Assembly: GCA_014382585.1 (NCBI GenBank)
Contig: JACNJL010000026.1
Location: 146,799-210,798, forward strand
Origin: Limisphaerales bacterium
GTDB lineage: Bacteria; Verrucomicrobiota; Verrucomicrobiia; Limisphaerales; UBA1100
Length of the DNA: 64,000 bases
Direction of reading: 5' to 3'
The translations under genes and the position numbers were made by a program. Below the pieces are notes generated by a model. The model saw only the letters and a list, made by a program, of their open reading frames with translations. It did no database searches and was not told where the DNA came from. This document shows, in pieces, positions 1-8,629 of this stretch (within the stretch, counting starts at the first letter, position 1; the number at the start of each line of letters is the position of its first letter).

Positions 1-127
1 TTTTTTGTGAATCTTCAGACTTCGGTTGAGTTCGAGTAATTAGGACGCCCGGTGACGCTCAACAGTTACGAAAAATGTAACTTGGCGCGCACGAAAATCG
101 TCCGAGGGGAACAGGAAGTATCAAATA

Positions 128-1132
128 ATGAAACTCATCCCTCTCATTCTCACAGGGTTTTTTGCGGTGAATTTATGCGTCTTCACGTCTGCCGCGGCCG
201 ACAAAATTGCGTGGTTTGGCACGTGGCAGGGCGGCTTGGCTGAGGCGCAGCGCACGGGCAAACCGATCCTGCTCATCTCCGGCGCGCCGCAGTGCCAGAC
301 GGTGCCGGGTGTGTGGTGACCGGGCAAAACGAGCATGGACGGGAGTTTCCTGTCCCACAAATCAGTAGTCGCCGCCTCGCGCAAGTTTGTGTGCATTCGC
401 TTGGCCACTTATGAAAATGCCGCGGAAAACGAAGTGCTCAAGGGCATCTTCGCCCGCGGTGGCCAGTTGCAAAACACCGTGTTCGGCATCCTGACGCCCG
501 ATGGGAAAACATCCATTGTCCGCGCCGGCCGGAGTCCGGCATGGGCGTTTGGGGGCCAAGCTGGGCCAGGCATCCACACGCAGCCCGAGGCGGTGTTGGC
601 GAAGATGGGGGACACGATGGAGGCGATTGCCTTGGCCTATCCCGGCAAAGACAAAGCGGCCGGCACGCCGCCCGTGCCGTATCTGGCGGACCTGCGGCTG
701 GCCTTGAATGTGGCCGCAGCGGATCGCCAGCCATTGGTGGCGCTGTATTCAGCGGATCCCAAGCAGCGCGCTGCTATGGAAACCAAGCTCGCCGCGCTGG
801 CGTGGTCGGATGATTTCATCGGGCGGGCGCAATACGTTCGGGTGGGCCAATCGGATGAACTCAAGGCGATCGAAGGGCTGACGGTCAAGGCGGGCATCAT
901 TGTGATTCAGCCGGGGACATTTGGGCTGACGGGAAAGGTAATCCGGGAGATTGGGTTGGACCTGCCGTTGACTCGGTTGAAAGGACATTTTGCCTTGGGC
1001 CTGAACCAACATCAGCCCAATCAATTAAGCTATCAGGAACACCGCGCCGCGGGCGTCCGCGCCGGCAAACGCTGGGAAAGCAAGACGCCCAACACCGACA
1101 ACTCCGGCCCGCGCAACCGCCGCCGGCGTTAA
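128..1132 (+). CDS. Candidate selenoprotein, secreted thioredoxin-like (in-frame TGA read as Sec64)
   Basis: Two open stretches (128-316 and 320-1132) lie in the same frame, separated by a single TGA at 317-319. Read through, they give a 334-residue protein. The first part has a signal peptide (residues 1-23, cleavage near SAAA-D) and the start of a thioredoxin-fold strand (KPILLISGAP, 45-54). The TGA follows GVW and precedes PGKTS. Aligned by eye to thioredoxin_7-type proteins (WCxxC, then F-L, then V eleven to seventeen residues on), TGA sits exactly at the first Cys of the motif. The second Cys is replaced by Lys (W-U-P-G-K). Other Cys are C17 (in the signal peptide), C56 and C89. A SECIS-like hairpin lies at 337-355. 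Upstream AGGA at 113-116 is a weak ribosome site. The C-terminal half (about 170-334) is unrecognised and ends in a basic tail. Alternatives are a TGG/TGC-to-TGA nonsense mutation (pseudogene) or a sequencing error. The thioredoxin-like assignment is inference from a short motif. Confidence 0.7.
337..355 (+). promoter_or_regulatory. Putative bacterial SECIS stem-loop downstream of the in-frame TGA
   Basis: GGACGGG (337-343) pairs with CCTGTCC (349-355) over 7 bp, including one G-U pair, closing a 5-nt loop AGTTT. The loop begins 25 nt after the TGA at 317-319 and has G as its second base. As I recall the bacterial SECIS consensus, the apical loop lies 16-37 nt from UGA with a G in the first two loop positions, so this fits. 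The element would be read by SelB-tRNA(Sec); neither selB nor selC is in this window. Confidence 0.55.
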
Positions 1133-1169
1133 AGGGTCGGCTCCACGCTTCCGCTGCTCTGCGTGAGAG

Positions 1170-3695
1170 TTACTTTCCTTTCGCTTTTAACAACGCACGA
1201 ATCTTGGCGGGGTCCTGTCGGCCCAACGGTAGCGGCCAACCGAGAGTGTCTTTGTTGGGCTGGAATCCGTTGCCGTCGGTGTCCACCCAAATGGGGTTGA
1301 TGTAGGCGCAGGGTTTGAGACTGGCGTTGGTGCTGGTGCCGTAGCCGGTTTTGAGATCGGCGTTTTCGCCCATGGCCACGACGATGAGGTGGGCGTCTTC
1401 CTTGAGGTCCACGGTGAAGGTGGTCTCAAACACAGCGGGTGCGCTGTTGAACATCTTCGGATTTTTCTTGGCGGTGATGTTGAGGTTCGGGTCCTGCCGG
1501 CCATTGACGAGAACCTGCACGCGGTTGATGTGGACCCAGTCGGTACATTGGATTTTTACCTTCAATTTGACCTGGCCGTCCTTGACGGTGATTTCGCTTC
1601 CGGGCAGGGCGCCGTTAGCGGTTACTTCCAGAAACGGACCGGTGGTGAGCATCAGCCGGCCGGCCTTGGCGTTGCGGATGATCTCGTCCGGATCAATCTT
1701 GGCCGGCGCATCGGTGCTGCTGGGGATGTAGGTGCGCCAGCCGCCGACGCCGTTGCCGTACACGGAATGGGCGTCGGCCACGGCAATGGCCCGCGTGCGG
1801 TAGCCTTGGTTGAGCATCTGCAGCCAGATAAACTCGCGAACTTCGCGCACCCTTTCTTGCGTGCCGCGCCGGTAAAGGGTCCACGGGGCGGTGGCTAGAA
1901 TGTTGTTGCCCCGGAAGTTCTGAGACTCAAAGGCGTCGATGTATTGTTCGTACCCGGCAAAACCGCCGTCGGCCTTGCCATCCAGATTGCGGTCCCAGAA
2001 TTTCTCAGTGAGGTTGGGATGGTTGATGTGCACCCAGCGGTTGGGATTCCAACCGCCGTGGTTTTGCAGGACGATGGCATTGAGCCGCGGGTCGTTCTGG
2101 AACACGGGCGCGCCGCCGTCCTGCGCATAAGGCTGGGGCGCGGGCAAGGGAAAGGCGTTGTGATGCGAGCCGGCACCACCACCGGTGAGCTCGAGCCCGA
2201 CGATGGTGCGGAGATGCTCGGTGAGCCCGAGTTTTTTGATGTGCGGCGTCCAGTCGTAGAGGCGATTGTGCTCGGTGGTGGGCGCAAATTCGATGTGCTC
2301 GGCGGCGAGATTGATCAGGCGGTCGTCGGTGCCACACTGGTTATCGCCGCTGGGGGTGGAGTGGTTGTGGAAATCCGTGCTCACCCAGCCGACGGTGTTG
2401 ACCAACCGCTTGAGGCTACCGGTCACCGCCGCAAATTCACCGGACTTCACGGTGAGTTCGCGCACGAGATGGCTGTGCTCAATGCCGCGCGTGATGACCA
2501 ATCGATACGTCCCCGGATCAAGCGGCACGTTAAACTTGCCGGTCTCCGAGTGCCATTGGTCCACGCAACCGTGTGCGCGGTTTTGCGGGCCGAGATTGGG
2601 GGTCGCTGTGCCGTTGAGACCGCTGAACTGCACCTTGCAGGGGATCGAGTTGCCGCCGGTATCGGTGATGTTCAACGCGACCCCGGAAAGGGCGCTGAGC
2701 TTCTCGTTGAGCACCGAAGCTTGATTGCCCTTCAGGGGCACCTTGCGCTCTACGGGTGTTCGGCCGCGGGCGGTGATGCGCACGCCGTATTCCCCGTCGG
2801 GCAGGTACACGACAAACTTTCCTTGGCCCAAGGGATAACCCGGCAGCGTTTCATTGCCGTGGCGGATTTCGAAAGTGGCGTCATTCACGGGTTGTCCGAC
2901 CGGGTCTTTCAGTTCGCCGACCAGCAGGTTTTTAGCGGATGAGGCGTACACCAAGGCTTCACTTACCGCGGCGGCGGGTGAATTGGCCACGGCAAGGAAG
3001 CGCGTGTACGTCGCCGTCTCGCCTGGCTTGAGGGACAGGGATCCCGGATTTGGCGCGATGCCGCTGCGGCGTTGGCCGTTAACCCAGACAGCGGCGTAGC
3101 TGCCGCGATCGGCCGGGTCCACGGCATCAATCCAGCGCACGCCCTGGAACGTGCCGCGTTTGCCGGAGGGTTTCCAGTAGTCGTCCACACTTCCGCGGCG
3201 GGCTTCCTTGGAATCGTTGCGGTAGGTGGTGGTGATCGATACGCCACGGGACATGGCGTCCAGCCGGTACACATGTTTTTTGAAAAGCCCCTTGTTGCGT
3301 TCGGCGGCCACCACCACCTCAATCTCCGCCACGGCGTCGGCTCCGGATCCGCCAGCTTGGGTAATGCGGATGTGCGAGATGTCGCCGCGCTGGCTGCCGG
3401 GGGCAAAGATGGTGAGCTGGTCGTTTTGGCGTTTGTTTAGAGTGAGGTCATAAAGACACCCGGGTGTGATGCCGCCGGTGCCGTAAAAGGTACTCATGTT
3501 GGCCCGGCGCAGGGGTTGGTTGCCGGAAATGACGGCGGTGACGTGGTCATTGCGCAATATGAAATCGCCAATGATGCCGTCGGCTTCCTTGCCTTTGGGC
3601 AGTTGATCGGTATTGCCCGGGCCGACCTCGAACGCGGTCACGGCGGCTTGGGAGAGGAGGGGATTAAGGAATAGGAGAATGAGGAATTTCTTCAT
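1170..3695 (-). CDS. Secreted PHP-domain metal-dependent hydrolase, CehA/McbA family
   Basis: An 841-residue protein starting at the ATG 3695, chosen over an upstream in-frame ATG (3785) because it opens directly with a signal peptide (MKKFLILLFLNPLLSQAAV). Residues about 20-430 look like beta-rich modules, including a carboxypeptidase-regulatory-like stretch (DGEYGVRITARG). The PHP-type metal site begins near residue 443 with FHNHSTPSGD, followed by TTEHNR (about 473), INHPN and VADAHSVYGNGVGG near 660; these His/Asp residues are the expected metal ligands. The family includes phosphoesterases and the carbaryl hydrolase CehA, but the substrate here cannot be told. It is likely periplasmic or secreted. 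It is divergent from the pyruvate carboxylase gene and convergent with the candidate selenoprotein gene. Confidence 0.85.
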   Translation of the reverse strand: MKKFLILLFLNPLLSQAAVTAFEVGPGNTDQLPKGKEADGIIGDFILRNDHVTAVISGNQPLRRANMSTFYGTGGITPGCLYDLTLNKRQNDQLTIFAPGSQRGDISHIRITQAGGSGADAVAEIEVVVAAERNKGLFKKHVYRLDAMSRGVSITTTYRNDSKEARRGSVDDYWKPSGKRGTFQGVRWIDAVDPADRGSYAAVWVNGQRRSGIAPNPGSLSLKPGETATYTRFLAVANSPAAAVSEALVYASSAKNLLVGELKDPVGQPVNDATFEIRHGNETLPGYPLGQGKFVVYLPDGEYGVRITARGRTPVERKVPLKGNQASVLNEKLSALSGVALNITDTGGNSIPCKVQFSGLNGTATPNLGPQNRAHGCVDQWHSETGKFNVPLDPGTYRLVITRGIEHSHLVRELTVKSGEFAAVTGSLKRLVNTVGWVSTDFHNHSTPSGDNQCGTDDRLINLAAEHIEFAPTTEHNRLYDWTPHIKKLGLTEHLRTIVGLELTGGGAGSHHNAFPLPAPQPYAQDGGAPVFQNDPRLNAIVLQNHGGWNPNRWVHINHPNLTEKFWDRNLDGKADGGFAGYEQYIDAFESQNFRGNNILATAPWTLYRRGTQERVREVREFIWLQMLNQGYRTRAIAVADAHSVYGNGVGGWRTYIPSSTDAPAKIDPDEIIRNAKAGRLMLTTGPFLEVTANGALPGSEITVKDGQVKLKVKIQCTDWVHINRVQVLVNGRQDPNLNITAKKNPKMFNSAPAVFETTFTVDLKEDAHLIVVAMGENADLKTGYGTSTNASLKPCAYINPIWVDTDGNGFQPNKDTLGWPLPLGRQDPAKIRALLKAKGK

Positions 3696-3817
3696 AGCGT
3701 TGAGGGCATTGTGGCGGGGAGCAATCTGGTGGCAAGTGAATTCATTATCTCGGGCACAACGGTGAGCGTACCCCGGACTTTTCATTTCACTGGATTTTTG
3801 CTAAAAGCCTCGCGTTC

Positions 3818-6800
3818 ATGGCGAGGAAAACTAAATCAAACGCGTCGGCGCCTCTCGCGCCGGTGAAGTTATTGGCGGCCAATCGCAGCGAAATTGCAAT
3901 CCGCATCTTTCGCGCGGCCACGGAAATGGATCTGCGCACGGTGGCCATTTACGCGCAGGAAGACCGGCTGGCGGTGCATCGGTTTAAGGCCGATGAGGCG
4001 TATATGGTGGGCGTGGGCAAGGGGCCGGTGGGCGCGTATCTCGATATTGAAGGCATCGTCGGGATGGCTTCCGAGCGCGGGGTCAATCTGGTGCATCCCG
4101 GCTACGGATTTTTGGCTGAGAATGCGGATTTTGCCGAGGCGTGCGCCAAGGCGGGAATGACGTTTGTGGGGCCGCGCCCGGAGTTGCTGCGCCAAATGGG
4201 AGACAAAACCGAAGCGCGTGCGCTGGCGAAGGCCGCCGGCGTGCCGGTGTTGCCCGGCACGGATGACGCCATCAAGACTCGCGCCAAGGCGGTGAAGGTT
4301 GCCAAGCAAATCGGGTTTCCGCTCATTATTAAAGCTGCCTTCGGCGGTGGCGGGCGCGGGATGCGGGTGGTGCATCAAGCCAAGGATTTGGAGCGGTTGC
4401 TCGATGAAGCGCGTGGCGAGGCGGATCGTGCGTTTGGGAATCCGGCGGTGTTCCTCGAAAAGTATGTGCAAAATGCCAAGCACATTGAGGTGCAAATCCT
4501 GGGCGATCAACACGGCAACGTTTTGCATTTGCACGAACGCGATTGCTCGGTGCAGCGGCGTTATCAAAAGGTGGTGGAGATCGCCCCAAGTGTGGCGCTT
4601 GACGAAACGGTGCGGAACGAACTCTGCGCGGCATCGTTGCAATTGGCCAAGCACATCCGATACGACAACGCGGGTACGATGGAATTTCTGTACGATATGG
4701 ATTCCAAGGCGTGGTATTTCATTGAGATGAATCCGCGCATTCAAGTGGAGCACACGGTTACAGAAGTGGTGACAGGCATTGACCTCGTGCGCTCGCAGAT
4801 TCAAGTGGCACAAGGGCACGCGTTGCACGGCGACATGATGCAGCTGCCCAAGCAGAAAAATGTGAAGTGCGTCGGTCACGCTGTGCAATGCCGCGTGACG
4901 ACTGAAGATCCTGCCAACAATTTCACGCCCGATTATGGGCGCATTATCGCCTATCGCTCGGCGGCTGGTTTTGGACTTCGGCTCGATGGCGGGCAGGGCG
5001 ATGCGGGCAGTGTGATCACGCCTTTTTACGATTCGTTGCTGGTGAAAATCACCGCGAGCGGGATGAGCTTTCCGCTTGCGCTGGATCGGATGAAGCGCGC
5101 GTTGAAGGAATTTCGAATTCGCGGCGTGCAGACGAATATTCCGTTTCTTGAGAACGTGATCAAAAACGAAACGTTTCGTAGCGGGCAAGCGAGCACGGCC
5201 TTGATCGATAACACGCCGGGATTGTTTGCCTTCAAGCGTCGGCGCGATCGGGCGAACCGGTTGCTCAATTACATCGGCGACGTGGCGGTGAATGGAAATC
5301 CACAGACGAAAGGCTTTGAAGTGAAGGAGCCTTTTAAAGCGATTGCGCCGCCGAAACACAATGGCGACACCGAGCCGCCTGCGGGCACGCGGCAGATTTT
5401 ACTCGAACAAGGCCCTGAAAAATTCGCCGAGTGGACGCGCAAACAAAAGCGGTTGCTTGTCACCGACACCACCCTGCGCGATGCGCACCAAAGCCTCTTT
5501 GCGACCCGAATGCGCACGGCGGATATGCTGCGCATCGCCGACGCCGTCGCGCATCGCGCGGCCGGACTATTCAGCCTCGAGATGTGGGGGGGCGCGACGT
5601 TCGACACCGCAATGCGTTTTCTGCGCGAAGACCCTTGGCAACGCCTGCGCCAACTGCGCGAGGCGGTTCCTAATATCTGTTTCCAAATGCTCTTTCGCGG
5701 ATCCAATGCCGTGGGCTATTCGGATTATCCCGACAACGTCGTGCGGGCGTTTGTCAAACACGCTGCTGAAAGTGGCATGGATATTTTCCGAATTTTTGAT
5801 TCGCTCAATTACCTTCCCAACCTCAAGGCCGCGATGGAGGCGGTGCAGCACACGCACGCGGTGTGCGAGGGCACCATTTGTTACACCGGCAATATTCTCG
5901 ACGGCCGGCGCGACAAGTATCCGCTGGAGTACTACGTGAAACTCGCGAAGGAACTCGAGAAAATGGGCGCGCACACGCTCTGTATTAAAGATATGGCGGG
6001 CTTGTGCCGTCCGTATGCCGCGCACAAGCTGGTGAAAACTTTGCGTGGTGAAGTGGGGTTGCCGATTCATTTTCACACGCACGACACCAGCGGCGTGAAT
6101 GCTGCATCGGTGCTCAAGGCGTCGGAAGCCGGCGTGGATATTGTTGACCTCGCGGTTGCGTCGCTCTCCGGTTCCACCAGTCAGCCAAACCTGAACAGCG
6201 TGGTGGCCGCGCTGGATCATACGCCGCGCGAGACGGGTTTGGATCTGAGCACGTTAAATGAATTTTCCGATTACTGGGAGCAAGTGCGCAAAGTATACGC
6301 GCCGTTCGACACCGGCCCGCGCAGTGGCATTGGCGATATTTACGAGCACGAAATGCCCGGCGGCCAATACACGAATCTGCGTGAACAAGCGGAGAGCATG
6401 GGCCTCGGCGCGCGTTGGAAGGAAGTGGCGCGCACGTACGCGGAGGTGAACGATTTGTTTGGCGACATCGTGAAAGTGACGCCGTCCAGCAAAGTGGTGG
6501 GCGATATGACGATGTTTTTGGTCACGCGCGGCATCAAGCCGGCGGACGTGGTGAACCTTGAGCCGGGATCCACGCCTTTCCCGCAATCAGTGATTGATAT
6601 GATGAGAGGCCGGCTTGGTAAACCCCTCGGCGGTTGGCCGCGCCAAGTGCAGCGAGTGGTGCTCGGAAAACAAAAACCGCTCAAGGGTCGCCCCGGTGCG
6701 GACTTGAAGCCGCTCAACCTCGAGCGCACGCGCAAAAAACTGGAAGGCGAAATCCATCGCAAAGCCGGCGACGATGCGTTGTTGAGTTTCCTGATGTATC

Positions 6801-7303
6801 CCGACGTGTTTCGGGAATACAACAAATTCCGGCGCGAGTATGGCGATGTCTCCGTGCTGCCGAGTTCCACATATTTTTATGGGCTCAATCCCGGCGAGGA
6901 AATCGCCGTGGACATTGAAGAGGGCAAGACGCTTTACATCAAGCTCATCAACATCAGCGCGCCGGACGAAGATGGATTGCGCACGCTGACCTTCGAGCTG
7001 AACGGTTACCCGCGCGAAGTGGAGATTGCCGATGCCTCGCTCAACGTGCAGGAAAAAGCCCAAGCCCAAGCCGATCCCGGCAATGATCTGCACGTGGGCG
7101 CGCCCATCCCCGGGATCATCACCGAGCTGGCCGTGGGCGTGGGCGCCAAAGTTTCGAAGGGCGACAAACTGATCACGATGGAGGCAATGAAAATGCAAAC
7201 CACGGTTTACGCCGCGGCCGATGGGGTGGTGGGCGTCATCCACGTTGGCATTGGCGAATCGGTAGAGGCAAAAGATCTCGTAATGGAATTGCGCGAAGGT
7301 TAG
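3818..7303 (+). CDS. pyc: Pyruvate carboxylase
   Basis: An 1161-residue single-chain biotin enzyme that carboxylates pyruvate to oxaloacetate (anaplerosis) in the cytoplasm. The order is biotin carboxylase (about 15-470), with glycine-rich ATP loop GGGGRGM near 176 and EMNPRIQVEHTVTE near 305; carboxyltransferase (about 545-815), opening with TTLRDAHQSLFATRMR and with the metal-site HFHTHDTSG; a PYC/OADA domain; and a C-terminal biotinyl domain with EAMKM, where K1125 is the biotin attachment site. The length is normal for the four-domain alpha4 enzyme. The start ATG at 3818 is followed by a short basic lead. It stands alone, with the next gene convergent 11 bp away. Confidence 0.96.
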   Translation: MARKTKSNASAPLAPVKLLAANRSEIAIRIFRAATEMDLRTVAIYAQEDRLAVHRFKADEAYMVGVGKGPVGAYLDIEGIVGMASERGVNLVHPGYGFLAENADFAEACAKAGMTFVGPRPELLRQMGDKTEARALAKAAGVPVLPGTDDAIKTRAKAVKVAKQIGFPLIIKAAFGGGGRGMRVVHQAKDLERLLDEARGEADRAFGNPAVFLEKYVQNAKHIEVQILGDQHGNVLHLHERDCSVQRRYQKVVEIAPSVALDETVRNELCAASLQLAKHIRYDNAGTMEFLYDMDSKAWYFIEMNPRIQVEHTVTEVVTGIDLVRSQIQVAQGHALHGDMMQLPKQKNVKCVGHAVQCRVTTEDPANNFTPDYGRIIAYRSAAGFGLRLDGGQGDAGSVITPFYDSLLVKITASGMSFPLALDRMKRALKEFRIRGVQTNIPFLENVIKNETFRSGQASTALIDNTPGLFAFKRRRDRANRLLNYIGDVAVNGNPQTKGFEVKEPFKAIAPPKHNGDTEPPAGTRQILLEQGPEKFAEWTRKQKRLLVTDTTLRDAHQSLFATRMRTADMLRIADAVAHRAAGLFSLEMWGGATFDTAMRFLREDPWQRLRQLREAVPNICFQMLFRGSNAVGYSDYPDNVVRAFVKHAAESGMDIFRIFDSLNYLPNLKAAMEAVQHTHAVCEGTICYTGNILDGRRDKYPLEYYVKLAKELEKMGAHTLCIKDMAGLCRPYAAHKLVKTLRGEVGLPIHFHTHDTSGVNAASVLKASEAGVDIVDLAVASLSGSTSQPNLNSVVAALDHTPRETGLDLSTLNEFSDYWEQVRKVYAPFDTGPRSGIGDIYEHEMPGGQYTNLREQAESMGLGARWKEVARTYAEVNDLFGDIVKVTPSSKVVGDMTMFLVTRGIKPADVVNLEPGSTPFPQSVIDMMRGRLGKPLGGWPRQVQRVVLGKQKPLKGRPGADLKPLNLERTRKKLEGEIHRKAGDDALLSFLMYPDVFREYNKFRREYGDVSVLPSSTYFYGLNPGEEIAVDIEEGKTLYIKLINISAPDEDGLRTLTFELNGYPREVEIADASLNVQEKAQAQADPGNDLHVGAPIPGIITELAVGVGAKVSKGDKLITMEAMKMQTTVYAAADGVVGVIHVGIGESVEAKDLVMELREG

Positions 7304-7314
7304 GAGAGGTCTTC

Positions 7315-8340
7315 CTACTTTGGGGTGAAATTCAAATACCGCGGACGGGCGAAAGCGGGTTCAGACGGGGTTTCCAGATTTACTTCAAAAAGGCGTTCGA
7401 GATTATTGCCGGCGAGATCTTCAAGTTCCCAGCCCACTTTCAAACGGAAGCCGTTGTCCGCCCAAGGTTTGGTTGGGCGGAAACGCCAGACGGTTTCGTG
7501 GTGGGAGACTTCGATGTTGCCATCGACCCTTTGGTCTTGCGCATCGAGCACGGTGAGCATCGTGTGCAGCAGCGCCCAATCGAGCGGGTGCGGGAGGGTG
7601 ATCATGAGCGGGTCGCGCGTGTTGGCTTTGGGCGGGGTGATTTCCCAGAACTCGAGATCGGGCTGTGCGCGGTCTGCTTTGGTGGTGGCAAAGGATTTTC
7701 GGAATGAATTTTTCAGGGGCACGCCGGCTTCGGATTGCCATTTTCCAGATATTTCCAGCACGTATCGCTGGTGGGGGTTCAGTGCCGGGCCGAATTCGAG
7801 GTTCAGGTTCACCCCGGTCTTTTGCCGGCCCGGATGGAGCCACAGCGTGAGGCGTTTTCCGTCAGCGCTCCAAAGCTCGGTTTCGCGGAAGGGCTCGTCG
7901 ACGGGTTTGCCGGTGGTGAGGTTGATGAGTTGGAAGTGCTGAAAAATGTTCCCGCGCTGCATGGGTTCGGTGAAGTGGAGGTAAAATTTTAAATGATTGG
8001 CAGGCAGTATTCCGCCGCCGGGATACACGGCGGAAACGCGCGGCGCTGCGGCGCGGATGGCAAAGGTGTGCTCGATGGAGGTGCGTTGGCCATTGGAATC
8101 GGTGTGCACCGCTTCGTAAACTTGACCGGCAAGAAATGGAAAGCGCGGAGTGAATTGAATTTGTCCTGAAACCGTTTGGGTTTTCCCCAACAGAGGTTCC
8201 CCCCCTTTGGGTCGCACGGTGAGGGTGCCGTTGCCGATCGCCACCACCGCGTCTGCCTCGAAATGCAAAGTGGGTTTCGGCAGGCAACAGCCGGTGACCC
8301 AGAGGGCGAACAGCATCAAAAATAGTGCGGACCGGCGCAT
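7315..8340 (-). CDS. Lipoprotein with Ig-like (SbsA-type) domain
   Basis: A 341-residue protein with an N-terminal lipoprotein signal (MRRSALFLMLFALWVTGCC, lipobox VTGC, acylated Cys18). Residues about 95-210 resemble bacterial Ig-like_5/SbsA modules (VSAVYPGGGILPANHLKFYL, then FTEPM and a WSADGKRLTLWLHPGRQKTG stretch), and a second, weaker module follows. There are no catalytic motifs. It probably sits in the periplasm or outer membrane as a structural or binding protein. The gene is divergent from the secretion operon at 8630 and convergent with pyc. Confidence 0.7.
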   Translation of the reverse strand: MRRSALFLMLFALWVTGCCLPKPTLHFEADAVVAIGNGTLTVRPKGGEPLLGKTQTVSGQIQFTPRFPFLAGQVYEAVHTDSNGQRTSIEHTFAIRAAAPRVSAVYPGGGILPANHLKFYLHFTEPMQRGNIFQHFQLINLTTGKPVDEPFRETELWSADGKRLTLWLHPGRQKTGVNLNLEFGPALNPHQRYVLEISGKWQSEAGVPLKNSFRKSFATTKADRAQPDLEFWEITPPKANTRDPLMITLPHPLDWALLHTMLTVLDAQDQRVDGNIEVSHHETVWRFRPTKPWADNGFRLKVGWELEDLAGNNLERLFEVNLETPSEPAFARPRYLNFTPK

Positions 8341-8571
8341 TCCCCAGTCAAGGGATCGCGCGCGGTGGCGGCAAGATTAATCCGGAGTGATCCACGGTAA
8401 CGTTCTGTGCAAGGGAGCGTCTCCAATGTGAAATCACATCATCGAAGAGGGCTTGTTTCCCCCTTGTTTTAGTCGATTTAGGCGCGATATGTGAGGATAA
8501 GTAGCACCGTTTTAGGCTTGCCGATACCGCCAAATGTGGTAGTTTTTCACCGGGCCACAATATCTTGTGGC

Positions 8572-8588
8572 TGCCAATTTGATTGGCA
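8572..8588 (+). promoter_or_regulatory. Perfect stem-loop in the leader of the secretion operon
   Basis: TGCCAAT (8572-8578) and ATTGGCA (8582-8588) form a 7-bp stem with loop TTG, 41 nt before the ATG at 8630. If translation began at the in-frame GTG 8567 the hairpin would be coding, so its position mildly favours the ATG start. The 289 bp between 8341 and 8629 otherwise holds the divergent promoters, which I could not place with confidence. Confidence 0.35.
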
Positions 8589-8629
8589 AAAGGGGTAAAT
8601 GGGCGCCTGGAAACGGGCGGGGTGTAGGG

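Noticed and set aside
317-319. TGA read as Trp under an alternative genetic code
   Set aside because: Several genes here end in TGA (for example the GspL-like gene at 11857-11859 and the gene ending 21375) with another gene starting at the overlap, so TGA is a real stop in this genome.
1944-2942. A 332-residue open frame antisense to the PHP-domain gene
   Set aside because: Opposite a well-supported gene, with no domain or start signal; a shadow frame.
3869-5359. A 496-residue open frame antisense to pyc
   Set aside because: It lies wholly opposite a clear pyruvate carboxylase and has no recognisable motif; it reflects the GC-rich third positions of pyc.
7304-7330. Terminator hairpin between pyc and the lipoprotein gene
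   Set aside because: TAGGAGAGGTCTTCCTA pairs only imperfectly and has no T-run, so I do not call it.
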